Shown: positions 23,791-34,386 of the stretch, piece by piece
Layout: each line of letters starts with the position of its first letter
Position numbering within the stretch: position 1 is the first letter of the stretch
From: Asterias rubens
Lineage: Eukaryota > Echinodermata > Asteroidea > Forcipulatida > Asteriidae
Direction of reading: 5' to 3'
Length of the DNA: 64,000 nucleotides
Assembly (NCBI RefSeq): GCF_902459465.1
Contig: NC_047063.1
Location: 20,859,685 to 20,923,684, forward strand
Notes under the pieces: model-generated
The model's input: only the letters and a program-made list of their open reading frames with translations
The model's database searches: none
Told to the model about the DNA's origin: nothing
Translations under genes and position numbers: made by a program

Positions 23791-24643
23791 TGCTAAGCTG
23801 TAAAATACGCTTAGCGTAAGCACAGTTCCCTGATTACGTAAGCGTTGCGATTCTTTCCTTTAAAAGCCATTGGCCCAGGACCAAACTACATAATAGCCTT
23901 TTAAACACAAAAAGCAGCTTAACCATGCCTCATGTTCAAGTTGTGAATCCAGGTATTCTGCTCAATTTCTGCAATTTTGTAAAGCAAAATGTTTTGCCTG
24001 TTTATTATAAGCAGCTCTATAAAATTGAGCCACTCAACCACCAGAGAAACGTCAGCATAATAAAATCTCTGCTTTTGTATTCCTGTCAAAGAGTTTTTGT
24101 TTGTCATGGTCTAATTTCCGAACGTAACGCGAAATACTGGAATTAGTTTAGGCAAATGGTCCCAGGCGCGAACAAGGTGACTTTACCCGTAAATAACTCC
24201 AAATCCCGGGCGGTCTATTTTCGTCGTCCACGCTCGTCGGCTGAAATGAACCCGGTCCACGACGCACCATGCTCAGGCTTGTCAAATTTTGGAAACAAGT
24301 TTAGACTTGTGCTAGTCGGTTACCGTAAGAAATCTATGTATATTGAACAAAAAAACGCAATAACACCGGTCGAAAATGGTATAAGGACTTGGTCAAGTTA
24401 ACAGTTTTACAATTTTGACTATTCAAATCAAGTTTTACGCCGTACCCATGATCTTTGAAAAAACTTCCCCGGAAATACAGGTTTTTAAAAATAATTACAC
24501 TGTTTCTATAAGTTCTGATGCTTTTAAAATGACCATCAATAAAATGCATCTTAATCTAAAGCAATTTTGGGAAGTGTACAACATGTAATTTAATTTTAAT
24601 CGAATAAATTATGTTTTGGAAAGCTGGGTTTGTTTACACTTCA
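23791..24643. other. unique-looking sequence inside the repeat array
   Basis: I see only short ORFs here (81 codons or fewer), without recognised motifs. There are no obvious repeats. It separates array copies B and C. Confidence 0.5.
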
Positions 24644-24997
24644 AGAGCCATTGTGTTTGTGCACAGACACAAAACGTGTATTACATGACGTCATGGTGAC
24701 GTCGTCCAGAATTTTATGTCGGAAATCACATTAACAGGACCTGACTAGTGTATAGCTGAAAAAAGTTTCAGGATCGGCGGTCTAATTTTTGAGATATGGT
24801 GTTAACTTGGTTTGCTAATTAAATATTCACAAGCTTAATTAAGGCTTATTGATTAACAATGTTTAAATTTTTTACGATAAGAATTAAGCTTATGTTCTAA
24901 GCTTCAATTTGGTATAATAAACTCACTCTTTCGTATTATGGTTTAGGAGATTAGGCTGCCGCAAAAACGTGTACAAACACTATGGGATTTAGGGAGA
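24644..24997 (-). mobile_element. Helitron-like element, copy C, terminal fragment
   Basis: It keeps only the segment from 'agagccattgtgtttgtgca' to the TCTCCC end (minus strand). The subrepeats and the CTAG end are missing. Confidence 0.6.
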
Positions 24998-25025
24998 AAC
25001 AAAGAATAATAATAATAAAAATAAT

Positions 25026-25073
25026 AAAAATCTCGACGAAAACAATAGCTGTTCCGACTGGATCGGAACAGCT
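25026..25073. repeat. short hairpin repeat next to the array
   Basis: It reads 'atctcgacgaaaacaat' followed by AGCTGTTCCGA-CTGG-ATCGGAACAGCT, a hairpin of about 11 bp. Three more copies lie at 29696-29864. It is bordered by AAT/AATA microsatellite. Confidence 0.75.
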
Positions 25074-25087
25074 AATAATAATAATAA

Positions 25088-26636
25088 CTAGACATTAAGT
25101 GTTTGTGAACAAACACGAAGCTGTTCCGTGATGTTTTGCTTGGATGATGTGCTTCATTGCCCAAGGAATATATAACTGGAAAAAAAAGTTTCAAAAAAGT
25201 TGTGTAGCTCTTGGTATTAGGTCACACTTCCCGGTTGACCCACAAGTAAAGGTCAAAATGGGCCCACAGCTACCAAAGACTAATCTGCAATGCCAAGGAG
25301 TCTATAACTGAAAAAGTTTAAGCAATCGGTTGTGAAGATCTTGATATATAGTCCCACTTCCGGTTGCCCAGAAGTAGAGGTCAACATAGGGTCACAGTTT
25401 TTCAAAGTTAATATTTATTGCCTTAGAGTCTATAACTGAAGTTTGAACATTGGCTTTGTACTTCTTGAGATATTGGCCCACTTCCGGTCGACCCGGAAGT
25501 AAAGGTCAACATGGGGTCAAATGTGTTTCAAACTAATCTTGAATGTCCAAGGAGTCTATAACTGAAAAAAGTTTGAAAATCGGTTGTATATTTCTTGAGA
25601 TATGGTCCCACTTCCGGTTGACCCGGAAGTAGAGGTCAACTTGAGGTCACGGTTTGTCAAAAGTTATATTTTTATGCCTAAGGAGTTTATAACTGAAAAA
25701 GGTTTTATAATCTGTTGTATAGTTCTTGAGATATGGTCCCACATCCGGCCGACCCGGAAGTAGGGGTCAACTTGAGGTCACGATTTTTCAAAATTAATCT
25801 GCAATCCCCAAAGAGTCTTTAGCAACAAACAGTCTTAAAATCGGCTGTATACTTCTTGAGATATGGTGCTGCAAAGATTTTCTGATTGAATATGCAAATG
25901 AGGGTCATGTGGTTAATTAGTTACTAGTTGCCATTTTTCAAAAACAAATTAAAGATGCAAACATCACGACATCGTCTTCTCAGACTCTCCCCGAGAGTCC
26001 TCAACCCATACAGGTCCGCAGTGTGTTGCAAGAGCCATAGAGATGTCTAAATACTGAAATGAAAGTGACTGCCCCAATTTATGAAGTACTACGTTGTACC
26101 CATGATGCCAAGATTCTAATTGATTAATTAATTAATAGACAAACATTGATTGCTTTTATGGACTGAAACAAATCTTATTAGAATCAGTGTATTTTTCTAC
26201 ACATAATATGATATTTAGGAAACTAACAAATAAATTATTTAGAAGTTATTGTGTTTTTGACCAGTTTAAAGTATAGATTTGAAGAGCCATTGTGTTTGTG
26301 CACAGACACAAAACGTGCATTACATGACGTCATGGTGACGTCGTCCAGAATTTTATGTCGGAAATCACATTAACAGGACCTGACTAGTGTATAGCTGAAA
26401 AAAGTTTCAGGATCGGCGGTCTAATTTTTGAGATATGGTGTTAACTAGGTTTGCTAATTAAATATTCACAAGCTTAATTCAGGCTTATTAATTAAAATTT
26501 TTTACATTTTTTACGATAAGAATTAAGCTTATGTTCTAAGCTTCAATTTGGTACAATAAACTCACTCTTTCGTATTATGGTTTAGGAGATTAGGCTGCCG
26601 CAAAAACGTGTACAAACACTATGGGATTTAGGGAGA
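25088..26636 (-). mobile_element. Helitron-like non-autonomous element, copy D
   Basis: It is full length, from CTAG at 25088 (hairpin 25099-25116) to the TCTCCC end at 26636, with five subrepeats. It is very similar to copies E and F, which suggests recent tandem duplication. The interior contains TGACGTCA followed by a second TGACGTCG and a second palindrome GTGTTTGTGCACAGACAC. Confidence 0.55.
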
Positions 26637-26654
26637 AACAAAGAATAATAATAA

Positions 26655-28176
26655 CTAGACATTAAGTGTTTGTGAACAAACACGAAGCTGTTCCGTGATG
26701 TTTTGCTTTGATTATGTGCTTCATTGCCCAAGGAATATATAACTGGAAAAAAAGTTTCAAAAAAGTTGTGTAGCTCTTGGTATTAGGTCACACTTCCCGG
26801 TTGACCCACAAGTAAAGGTCAAAATGGGCCCACAGCTACCAAAGACTAATCTGCAATGCCAAGGAGTCTATAACTGAAAAAGTTTAAGCAATCGGTTGTG
26901 AAGATCTTGATATATAGTCCCACTTCCGGTTGCCCAGAAGTAGAGGTCAACATAGGGTCACAGTTTTTCAAAGTTAATATTTATTGCCTTAGAGTCTATA
27001 ACTGAAGTTTGAACATTGGCTTTGTACTTCTTGAGATATTGGCCCACTTCCGGTCGACCCGGAAGTAAAGGTCAATATGGGGTCAAATGTGTTTCAAACT
27101 AATCTTGAATGTCCAAGGAGTCTATAACTGAAAAAAGTTTGAAAATCGGTTGTATATTTCATGAGATATGGTCCCACTTCCGGTTGACCCGGAAGTAGAG
27201 GTCAACTTGAGGTCACGGTTTGTCAAAAGTTATATTTTATGCCTAAGGAGTTTATAACTGAAAAAAGTTTTATAATCTGTTGTATAGTTCTTGAAATATG
27301 GTCCCACTTCCGGTTGACCCGGAAGTAGAGGTCAACTTGAGGTCACGATTTTTCAAAATTAATCTCCAATCCCCAAAGAGTCTTTAGCAACAAACAGTCT
27401 TAAAATCGGCTGTATACTTCTTGAGATATGGTGCTGCAAAGATTTTCTGATTGAATATGCAAATGAGGGTCATGTGGTTAATTAGTTACTAGTTGCCATT
27501 TTTCAAAAACAAATTAAAGATGCAAACATCACGACATCGTCTTCTCAGACTCTCCCCAAGAGTCCTCAACCCATCATAGAGATGTTTAAACATTGCAATG
27601 AAAGTGACTGCACCCAATTTATGAAGTACTACGTTGTACCCATGATGCCAAGATTATAATTGATTAATTAATTAATAGACTAACATTGATTGCTTTTATG
27701 GACTGAAACAAATCTTATTAGAATCAGTGTATTTTTCTACACATAATATGATATTTAGGAAACTAACAAATAAATTATTTAGAAGTTATTGTGTTTTTGA
27801 CCAGTTTAAAGTATAGATTTGAAGAGCCATTGTGTTTGTGCACAGACACAAAACGTGCATAACATGACGTCATGGTGACGTCGTCCAGAATTTTATGTCG
27901 GAAATGACATTTACAGGACCTGACTAGTGTATAGCTGAAAAAAGTTTCAGGATCGGCGGTCTACTTTTTGAGATATGGTGTTAACAAGGTTTGCTAATTA
28001 AATATTCACAAGCTTAATTAAGGCTTATTAATTAACAATTTTTACATTTTTTACGATAAGAATTAAGCTTATGTTCTAAGCTTCAATTTGGTATAATAAA
28101 CTCACTCTTTCGTATTATGGTTTAGGAGATTAGGCTGCCACGAAAACGTGTACAAACACTATGGGATTTAGGGAGA
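26655..28176 (-). mobile_element. Helitron-like non-autonomous element, copy E
   Basis: It is full length, with terminal hairpin 26666-26683 and CTAG at 26655. It is separated from copy D by an 18-bp AAT-rich spacer. A ~24-bp deletion removes part of the 'catacaggtccgcagtg' block. Confidence 0.55.
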
Positions 28177-28185
28177 AACAAAGAA

Positions 28186-29656
28186 TAAATATAACTGGAA
28201 AAAAAAGTTTCAAAAAAGTTGTGTAGCTCTTGGTATTAGGTCACACTTCCCGGTTGACCCACAGGTAAAGGTCAAAATGGGCCCACAGCTACCAAAGACT
28301 AATCTGCAATGCCAAGGAGTCTATAACTGAAAAAGTTTAAGCAATCGGTTGTGAAGATCTTGATATATAGTCCCACTTCCGGTTGCCCAGAAGTAGAGGT
28401 CAACATAGGGTCACAGTTTTTCAAAGTTAATATTTATTGCCTTAGAGTCTATAACTGAAGTTTGAACATTGGCTTTGTACTTCTTGAGATATTGGCCCAC
28501 TTCCGGTCGACCCGGAAGTAAAGGTCAACATGGGGTCAAATGTGTTTCAAACTAATCTTGAATGTCCAAGGAGTCTATAACTGAAAAAAGTTTGAAAATC
28601 GGTTGTATATTTCTTGAGATATGGTCCCACTTCCGGTTGACCCGGAAGTAGAGGTCAACTTGAGGTCACGGTTTGTCAAAAGTTATATTTTTATGCCTAA
28701 GGAGTTTATAACTGAAAAAAGTTTTATAATCTGGTGTATAGTTCTTGAGATATGGTCCCACTTCCGGCCGACCCGGAAGTAGGGGTCAACTTGAGGTCAC
28801 GATTTTTCAAAATTAATCTCCAATCCCCAAAGAGTCTTTAGCTACAAACAGTCTTAAAATCGGCTGTATACTTCTTGAGATATGGTGCTGCAAAGATATT
28901 CTGATTGAATATGCAAATGAGGGTCATGTGGTTAATTAGTTACTAGTTGCCATTTTTCAAAAACAAATTAAAGATGCAAACATCACGACATCGTCTTCTC
29001 AGACTCTCCCCAAGAGTCCTCAACCCATACAGGTCCGCAGTGTGTTGTAAGAGCCATAGAGATGTTTAAACATTGCAATGCAAGTGACTGCAACCAATTT
29101 ATGAAGTACTACGTTGTACCCATGATGCCAATATTCTAATTGATTAATTAATTAATAGACGAACATTGATTGCTTTTATGGACTGAAACAAATCTTATTA
29201 GAATCAGTGTATTTTTCTACACATAATATGATATTTAGGAAACTAACAAATAAATTATTTAGAAGTTATTGTGTTTTTGACCAGTTTAAAGTATAGATTT
29301 GAAGAGCCATTGTGTTTGTGCACAGACACAAAACGTGCATTACATGACGTCATGGTGACGTCGTCCAGAATTTTATGTCGTAAATCACATTAACAGGACC
29401 TGACTAGTGTATAGCTGAAAAAAGTTTCAGGATCGGCGGTCTAATTTTTGAGATATGGTGTTAACTAGGTTTGCTAATTAAATATTCACCAGCTTAATTA
29501 AGGCTTATTAATTAAAATTTGTTACATTTTTTACGATAAGAATTAAGCTTATGTTCTAAGCTTCAGTTTGGTATAATAAACTCACTCTTTCGTATTATGG
29601 TTTAGGAGATTAGGCTGCCGCAAAAACGTGTACAAACACTATGGGATTTAGGGAGA
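28186..29656 (-). mobile_element. Helitron-like element, copy F, missing the CTAG end
   Basis: The junction 'gagaaacaaagaata|aatataactgg' joins the spacer after copy E directly to the first subrepeat region. The CTAG terminal hairpin and about 70 bp are therefore absent. The short shared 'aata' at the join suggests a microhomology deletion or unequal crossover. Confidence 0.55.
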
Positions 29657-29695
29657 AACAAAGAATAATAATAATAATAATAATAATAAAAATAA

Positions 29696-29864
29696 TAAAA
29701 ATCTCGACGAAAACAATAGCTGTTCCGACTGGATCGGAACAGCTAATAAAAACAATAAAAATCTAGACGAAAACAATACCTGTTCCGACGGACGGTCGGA
29801 ACAGCTAAAAATAATAAAAATCTCGACGAAAACAATAGCTGTTCCGACTGGATCGGAACAGCTA
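29696..29864. repeat. three short hairpin repeats closing the array
   Basis: Three ~47-bp units (about 29698-29744, 29759-29806, 29818-29864) each contain 'cgacgaaaacaata' and a CTGTTCCGA...TCGGAACAG stem. The middle unit has a changed loop and one extra base pair (CTGTTCCGAC/GTCGGAACAG), so pairing is preserved. Confidence 0.75.
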
Positions 29865-30339
29865 ATAATACAATAAAATTGTGCACAACCACTATCATGT
29901 CAGCTTATACTTTGTTAATGCACAAATAAAGTGCAAACCACCGATGTCAAACAAATATTTCAAAATTATTGTACTAGTTTTAAATTACCTTTAAATCAAC
30001 TGAACATTGCTTTGTCAAAGACAACACAAAATCCTTTAATTTATACGACATGATTTTACAAAAGAGCCACAGAGCCTGGACTTACTGCAGCCAGGATTTG
30101 TACAAATCATTAAGTCTTATATTTTCTGTCTTAAATCTTATTAATGTGTGGAATATGTCAACTTTCCCATATGACCTGTGCAGTATTGTGCCTGCCAGAA
30201 TACTCAAAGAATGCACAAGGTCACACTTATTGTAAACAAAGTTCACATTGTCTATATTTCACTACAGTTGTTTTCACTGCTGTCTTTGTACACAAACAAA
30301 AACGCCCTGGGTGTGATGGCACTGTTTTAACTTGCTTAA

Positions 30340-30826
30340 ACAGCTACCTGAGCAGAATGTTTTCAACAGAAATGGTATTTTTACTTGTTTATAATGCACT
30401 TGTTCACCATTTTAATGTAATTTTGATATTTGTACACTTCTGAACTTTTCGTAATTATCGAGTAAAAAAACAGGCCCCTACCTAAAGGTTTTTTGAACAA
30501 CTAAAAAACTAAAAACACTTCTGCCGTTGAGAGCGGGCGTCAAAGGACAATGCCGCTGACGTCATTTGTGGGAGTTTGCTTTGTTATACATCCACGCTGC
30601 AACAAAGCGGCTTTATCTACTTATGACGTTTCGATAGTGATTACGTAACGGGGCTTTTCGCAAATCTCGCAGAAAAGCTCTGGACAAGGGCATACAAAAT
30701 GATTGTTTTTTTACACAATTGAAACCTATTTATAATCATATGACTCGATTTCCTTATTCATCGAAAACATTATTTAAGTGCAATTCAGCAAAGTTCACGA
30801 CTTGACATTTTCGTTCAAGCAGGTCT
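30340..30826 (+). repeat. unclassified dispersed repeat X, copy 1
   Basis: Landmarks are 'aattatcgagtaaaaaa', 'cacttctgccgttga', 'caacaaagcggctt', 'gtgattacgtaacgg', 'catatgactcga' and 'ttcgttcaagcaggtct'. The same order occurs at 36300-36752 and, reversed, at 61480-61852. No terminal inverted repeats or target duplication were identified. Confidence 0.7.
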
Positions 30827-31864
30827 CTAATGGGGGTGGGGGCACATTGTTGCTTGTTTAAATCATGGATGACTGTGAGTAAACATCACGCAATGTTTTC
30901 CACAACAGCCATTAATTTTACACTTTCAGGGTCAACATGAAATGCGTCACTGCTAATCCATTCATTTCTGAAAATAAGAAGTGGACAAGTCGTTAAATGT
31001 TTGTCGCGGTGATAGCGTTCCGACTCTCCCCACGATTCCCGCGGTATTCTCGCCCCAGAGGCTACTGCTCTTACCACTACTGTCCCATAATAGAATTCGG
31101 ATAAACCAGCAGTTTGCACGAGAGCAGTGATTTCGCGAGAGCACCGCCACAACTCGACTATCTCACCTTATGGGACCATTAACGACCTGTCCACAAGTCT
31201 AGCAAGCAGCACGAAATATTCTGTAGTCGGCAAAAGGGTCACAGTCTGATGAGCATCAAGTCAAAATACGGAGTTGCACTTTTCTCTCTAAACACCACAC
31301 AACCAGATGGGCATTATCTCTCTCTCTTCTCCCTATCCTCAGCTGTTCCCCTAGGTGGCGTCCGGGTTTCATCGGGTCTAACCGGATACCAAAAAAGTTA
31401 AGTTTCTAAGAACATTCTGAAGACAAAAATACCGAAAAATAAATTTGCAGAAAAGTTACGGGGAAATGGTATTTGTCTCGTAGGCCTAAGTAGCCTATTC
31501 ACAGTTATCTTTGTGTTTTACCAATTATTATGTTTTTCATCGACACAAACTAATGATTACCCACCTCAACCCCCTCTCATGTTATGTTTATTTTTATTGA
31601 CGTATCTTTCATTCATATCTTCAACCAGATAGGCCTCTAACCATAATCTTATCGATATCATGTTTGTTTGTGTGTGTAGACTCAATCAAATGCCCTTATG
31701 GGGTATCTTAGTTCGAACCCAACACAGTTTTTCCACAGAGGAATTCTGTTAGAGTAGAAATCAGTAGCATGACACCACAAACCCGTCTGTCAATGTCATA
31801 TTACATAATAAATTTAATTGTTCGTGAGTGACGTAATAATACAAACAGTAGCCTTTTAAAGGAT

Positions 31865-32185
31865 GGGCACTAGTAGTAATAACTGAAATTATTAGTATAA
31901 AAAAAACTTACCGGTACTTGCGACGGAGAGTTGTTGATAGTAAATAACATTGTGATAAACGGCTCCCTCAAGTAATAACGCAGTTTTTGAGAAAGAAGTA
32001 ACTTCCCAGTAAAATAATTGATTTCGAGAGCTCACGCATGATGGCGTCTCGAGTTCAAGCAATTCTTATTCTGAAAGCACACAACTTCGTGTGACAAGGT
32101 TTTTTCTTAAAGTACTATCTCACAACTTCGGCGACCATTGAGTTCAAATTTTCACAGGTTTTGTAGTACTAATATGTTGCATAAG
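31865..32185 (+). mobile_element. MITE family 1, decayed
   Basis: It contains 'ggcactagtagtaataactg', 'cattgtgataaacggctccc' and 'cgaccattgagttcaaattt', and ends without the right terminal repeat. Confidence 0.65.
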
Positions 32186-34386
32186 CAGTACCGGGATATT
32201 TTACCAGCGCACGTGCATTACACTGCAACGGAAACGATAACGATCACGACGCAATGAGAACGCGTTCTGTTGGTTGAAAATTGATCCACGCAGAATACGC
32301 CGAGGCTTTATCAACCAATCAAGGGCTTGCATTGTAAACATTCTTGTTTTCGTTCTCTTTTTTGGTCCGGGTCTGAGAATCGTTCCGGATCCTTCTGTTT
32401 ACTTTTTCTGCACGATCCGATATCAAGCCACCCCTCTCCGGTTCGTTCCGGGGTTTATGAAAAGACATCTCTTCGACGGTTGCACAACTCCGAAACAATG
32501 ACATTTCGTCGTCTTGTTGACGAATTTTACAGATAACGATTTGATTATGTTGATGCTGAGGTATTCTGTGCAGCACTATACGGATGCAGTGTCCAATGGA
32601 CTAGGAAGGGGCCGGAGCATGTTTGCTGAGCTTCGTATACTTTTGCCGGGACAGCCGAACGCAAGTGATTTATTGTGACTTCAAATTTTAATTAACAGCT
32701 AAGTATTCGTGGTCATTTCATCTCCAAATAATTTTTAGCTCACGTTAGCATAATAACCGAAAAGGGGCAATCACACAAAACATTCCGTAAATGACATTTC
32801 ATAAAAACTTTATTATAACAGTTATAAATTATTAAATAAATCCAACAATCATAATTAACAGCACAAATACAAATATATACACTAAATGACTACCCATTTG
32901 ACAACGTAATAGTCACCTTATAATATTAATGGAAGAACGTAGTTCAGTGAAGAAAATAAATAATCATATTAATATTACTTGTTTGTATACATATAAATAA
33001 TTAATTCAGTGCGCCACTACTTTCCCAGATATACTCGATGCCATTTGCACTTTTCGAAACGACGGCTTCGGCTTTGTATTCGGCTTAGGCTAGTTTGGCC
33101 CCGCGGTTGTTTTGACAGTTGCATGTGCTTTGCGTATACGCGCTCAGGGCTTCAAACGAGATGACGGAGCCTGAAGCCGAACCCAAAGCCTATAAGCAGT
33201 GGTTTCGAAAAGGGAAAGGCGAATATCAACAGTGGAGACCATTTGCAGATCCGAAAATATGTGAAAAATACTGTAGCTTAAAAAAAAAATATAAAGAAAC
33301 AGTTAAATACTTTTCGGTTTTGCCAAATTAATGGTCATTGATCTTAAAGATATTTCCCATAAGATAAACAGGATTTTGGAGTGAAATTATTGTACACAAG
33401 TCTTTCCTCTAAAAATAAATCGAATAAATCGAACAACAAAAACAAAAACAACATCAACCGAATTACTACCGGTAACCTTCATCATCAGGTGTGCAATTAT
33501 TGCGTGTTACAAATATTACTGGCTAAGACATGAAACTGCTTAGGAATGTTATTGTTTTCTTTTTTAAGGGACACTTTGCCTTGGGTCGGGTGAGTTGGTT
33601 TATGAAATGAGTTGGTTACCGTTTGATATGAAATGCATATGGTTAGAAAGATGATTAAAAGGTAGATTACAATGATCCACACACATGTTTCGAAATTGCG
33701 TGGTTTTCCTTTTCGTTCGACCATTTTGTGGAGTCAAAATTAATTCGACTCCACAAATTGGCTTGCAGAGTTAGTTCAGGACTTTTAAGGAAACCGTGCA
33801 AGTTCGAGGCATAATGTGTAGATCGTTATATTCCCTTTTAAAAGGTCTATGTACTTTTTGTAGACACAAAAACACAATGTCCACAGATTTACATTAAAAT
33901 TACACAGTTTGAAGATATTGATAGTAGAAAGCTTCCCTGAAAATATTACTTGCTGAGGTGTTGTATATATAGTTCTTGAGAAATGATGAGTAATGTCATG
34001 AAAATAATTTTAATTTCGGTGATCATGGGACGAAAATTATTTTAGCATGTAAAAAACTTTTTTTTAATGACATTGTTTTACCCATTTCTCGAGCTACAGC
34101 ACCCCAGCAACTTCAAGGTACGCTTTCTATTTAAACGGTGCAAGTTTAATGTAAATCTGTGGACATTGTGTTTTGTGTTACAAAAGGTACCACATAACAG
34201 AGTACAAACGATTTTCATATACCTATACTCGCCCGATCCATGGCAACGTGTCCCTTAAAAGACCGGCCTTGGATATGGGAGCTTTGATCAAAGTTCAAGA
34301 TATTATCTGCATGAAACAGAACACCATCTTGGTGAAGATGACGAATAGGCCTAGCCGTAACCTTAGCCGTATAGCCGTGTTCTCAT

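Larger units (their letters stand above)
29871..34386. other. intergenic region, repeats only
   Basis: No gene is recognised. It holds a dispersed repeat (30340-30826), a MITE family 1 copy (31865-32185) and, at about 33050-33090 and 33171-33215, an imperfect inverted repeat around 'cggcttcggctttg'. Other ORFs are short and featureless. Confidence 0.55.

Noticed and set aside
19807..29400. CRISPR-like or coding interpretation of the regularly spaced repeats
   Set aside because: The repeats are ~128 bp without unique spacers, are embedded in transposon-like units in a eukaryotic genome, and contain frequent stops in all frames.
30886..31152. Minus-strand ORFs with a plausible GARIPRESWGE stretch
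   Set aside because: The ORFs are short, with no flanking splice signals that extend them and no family match that I can name.
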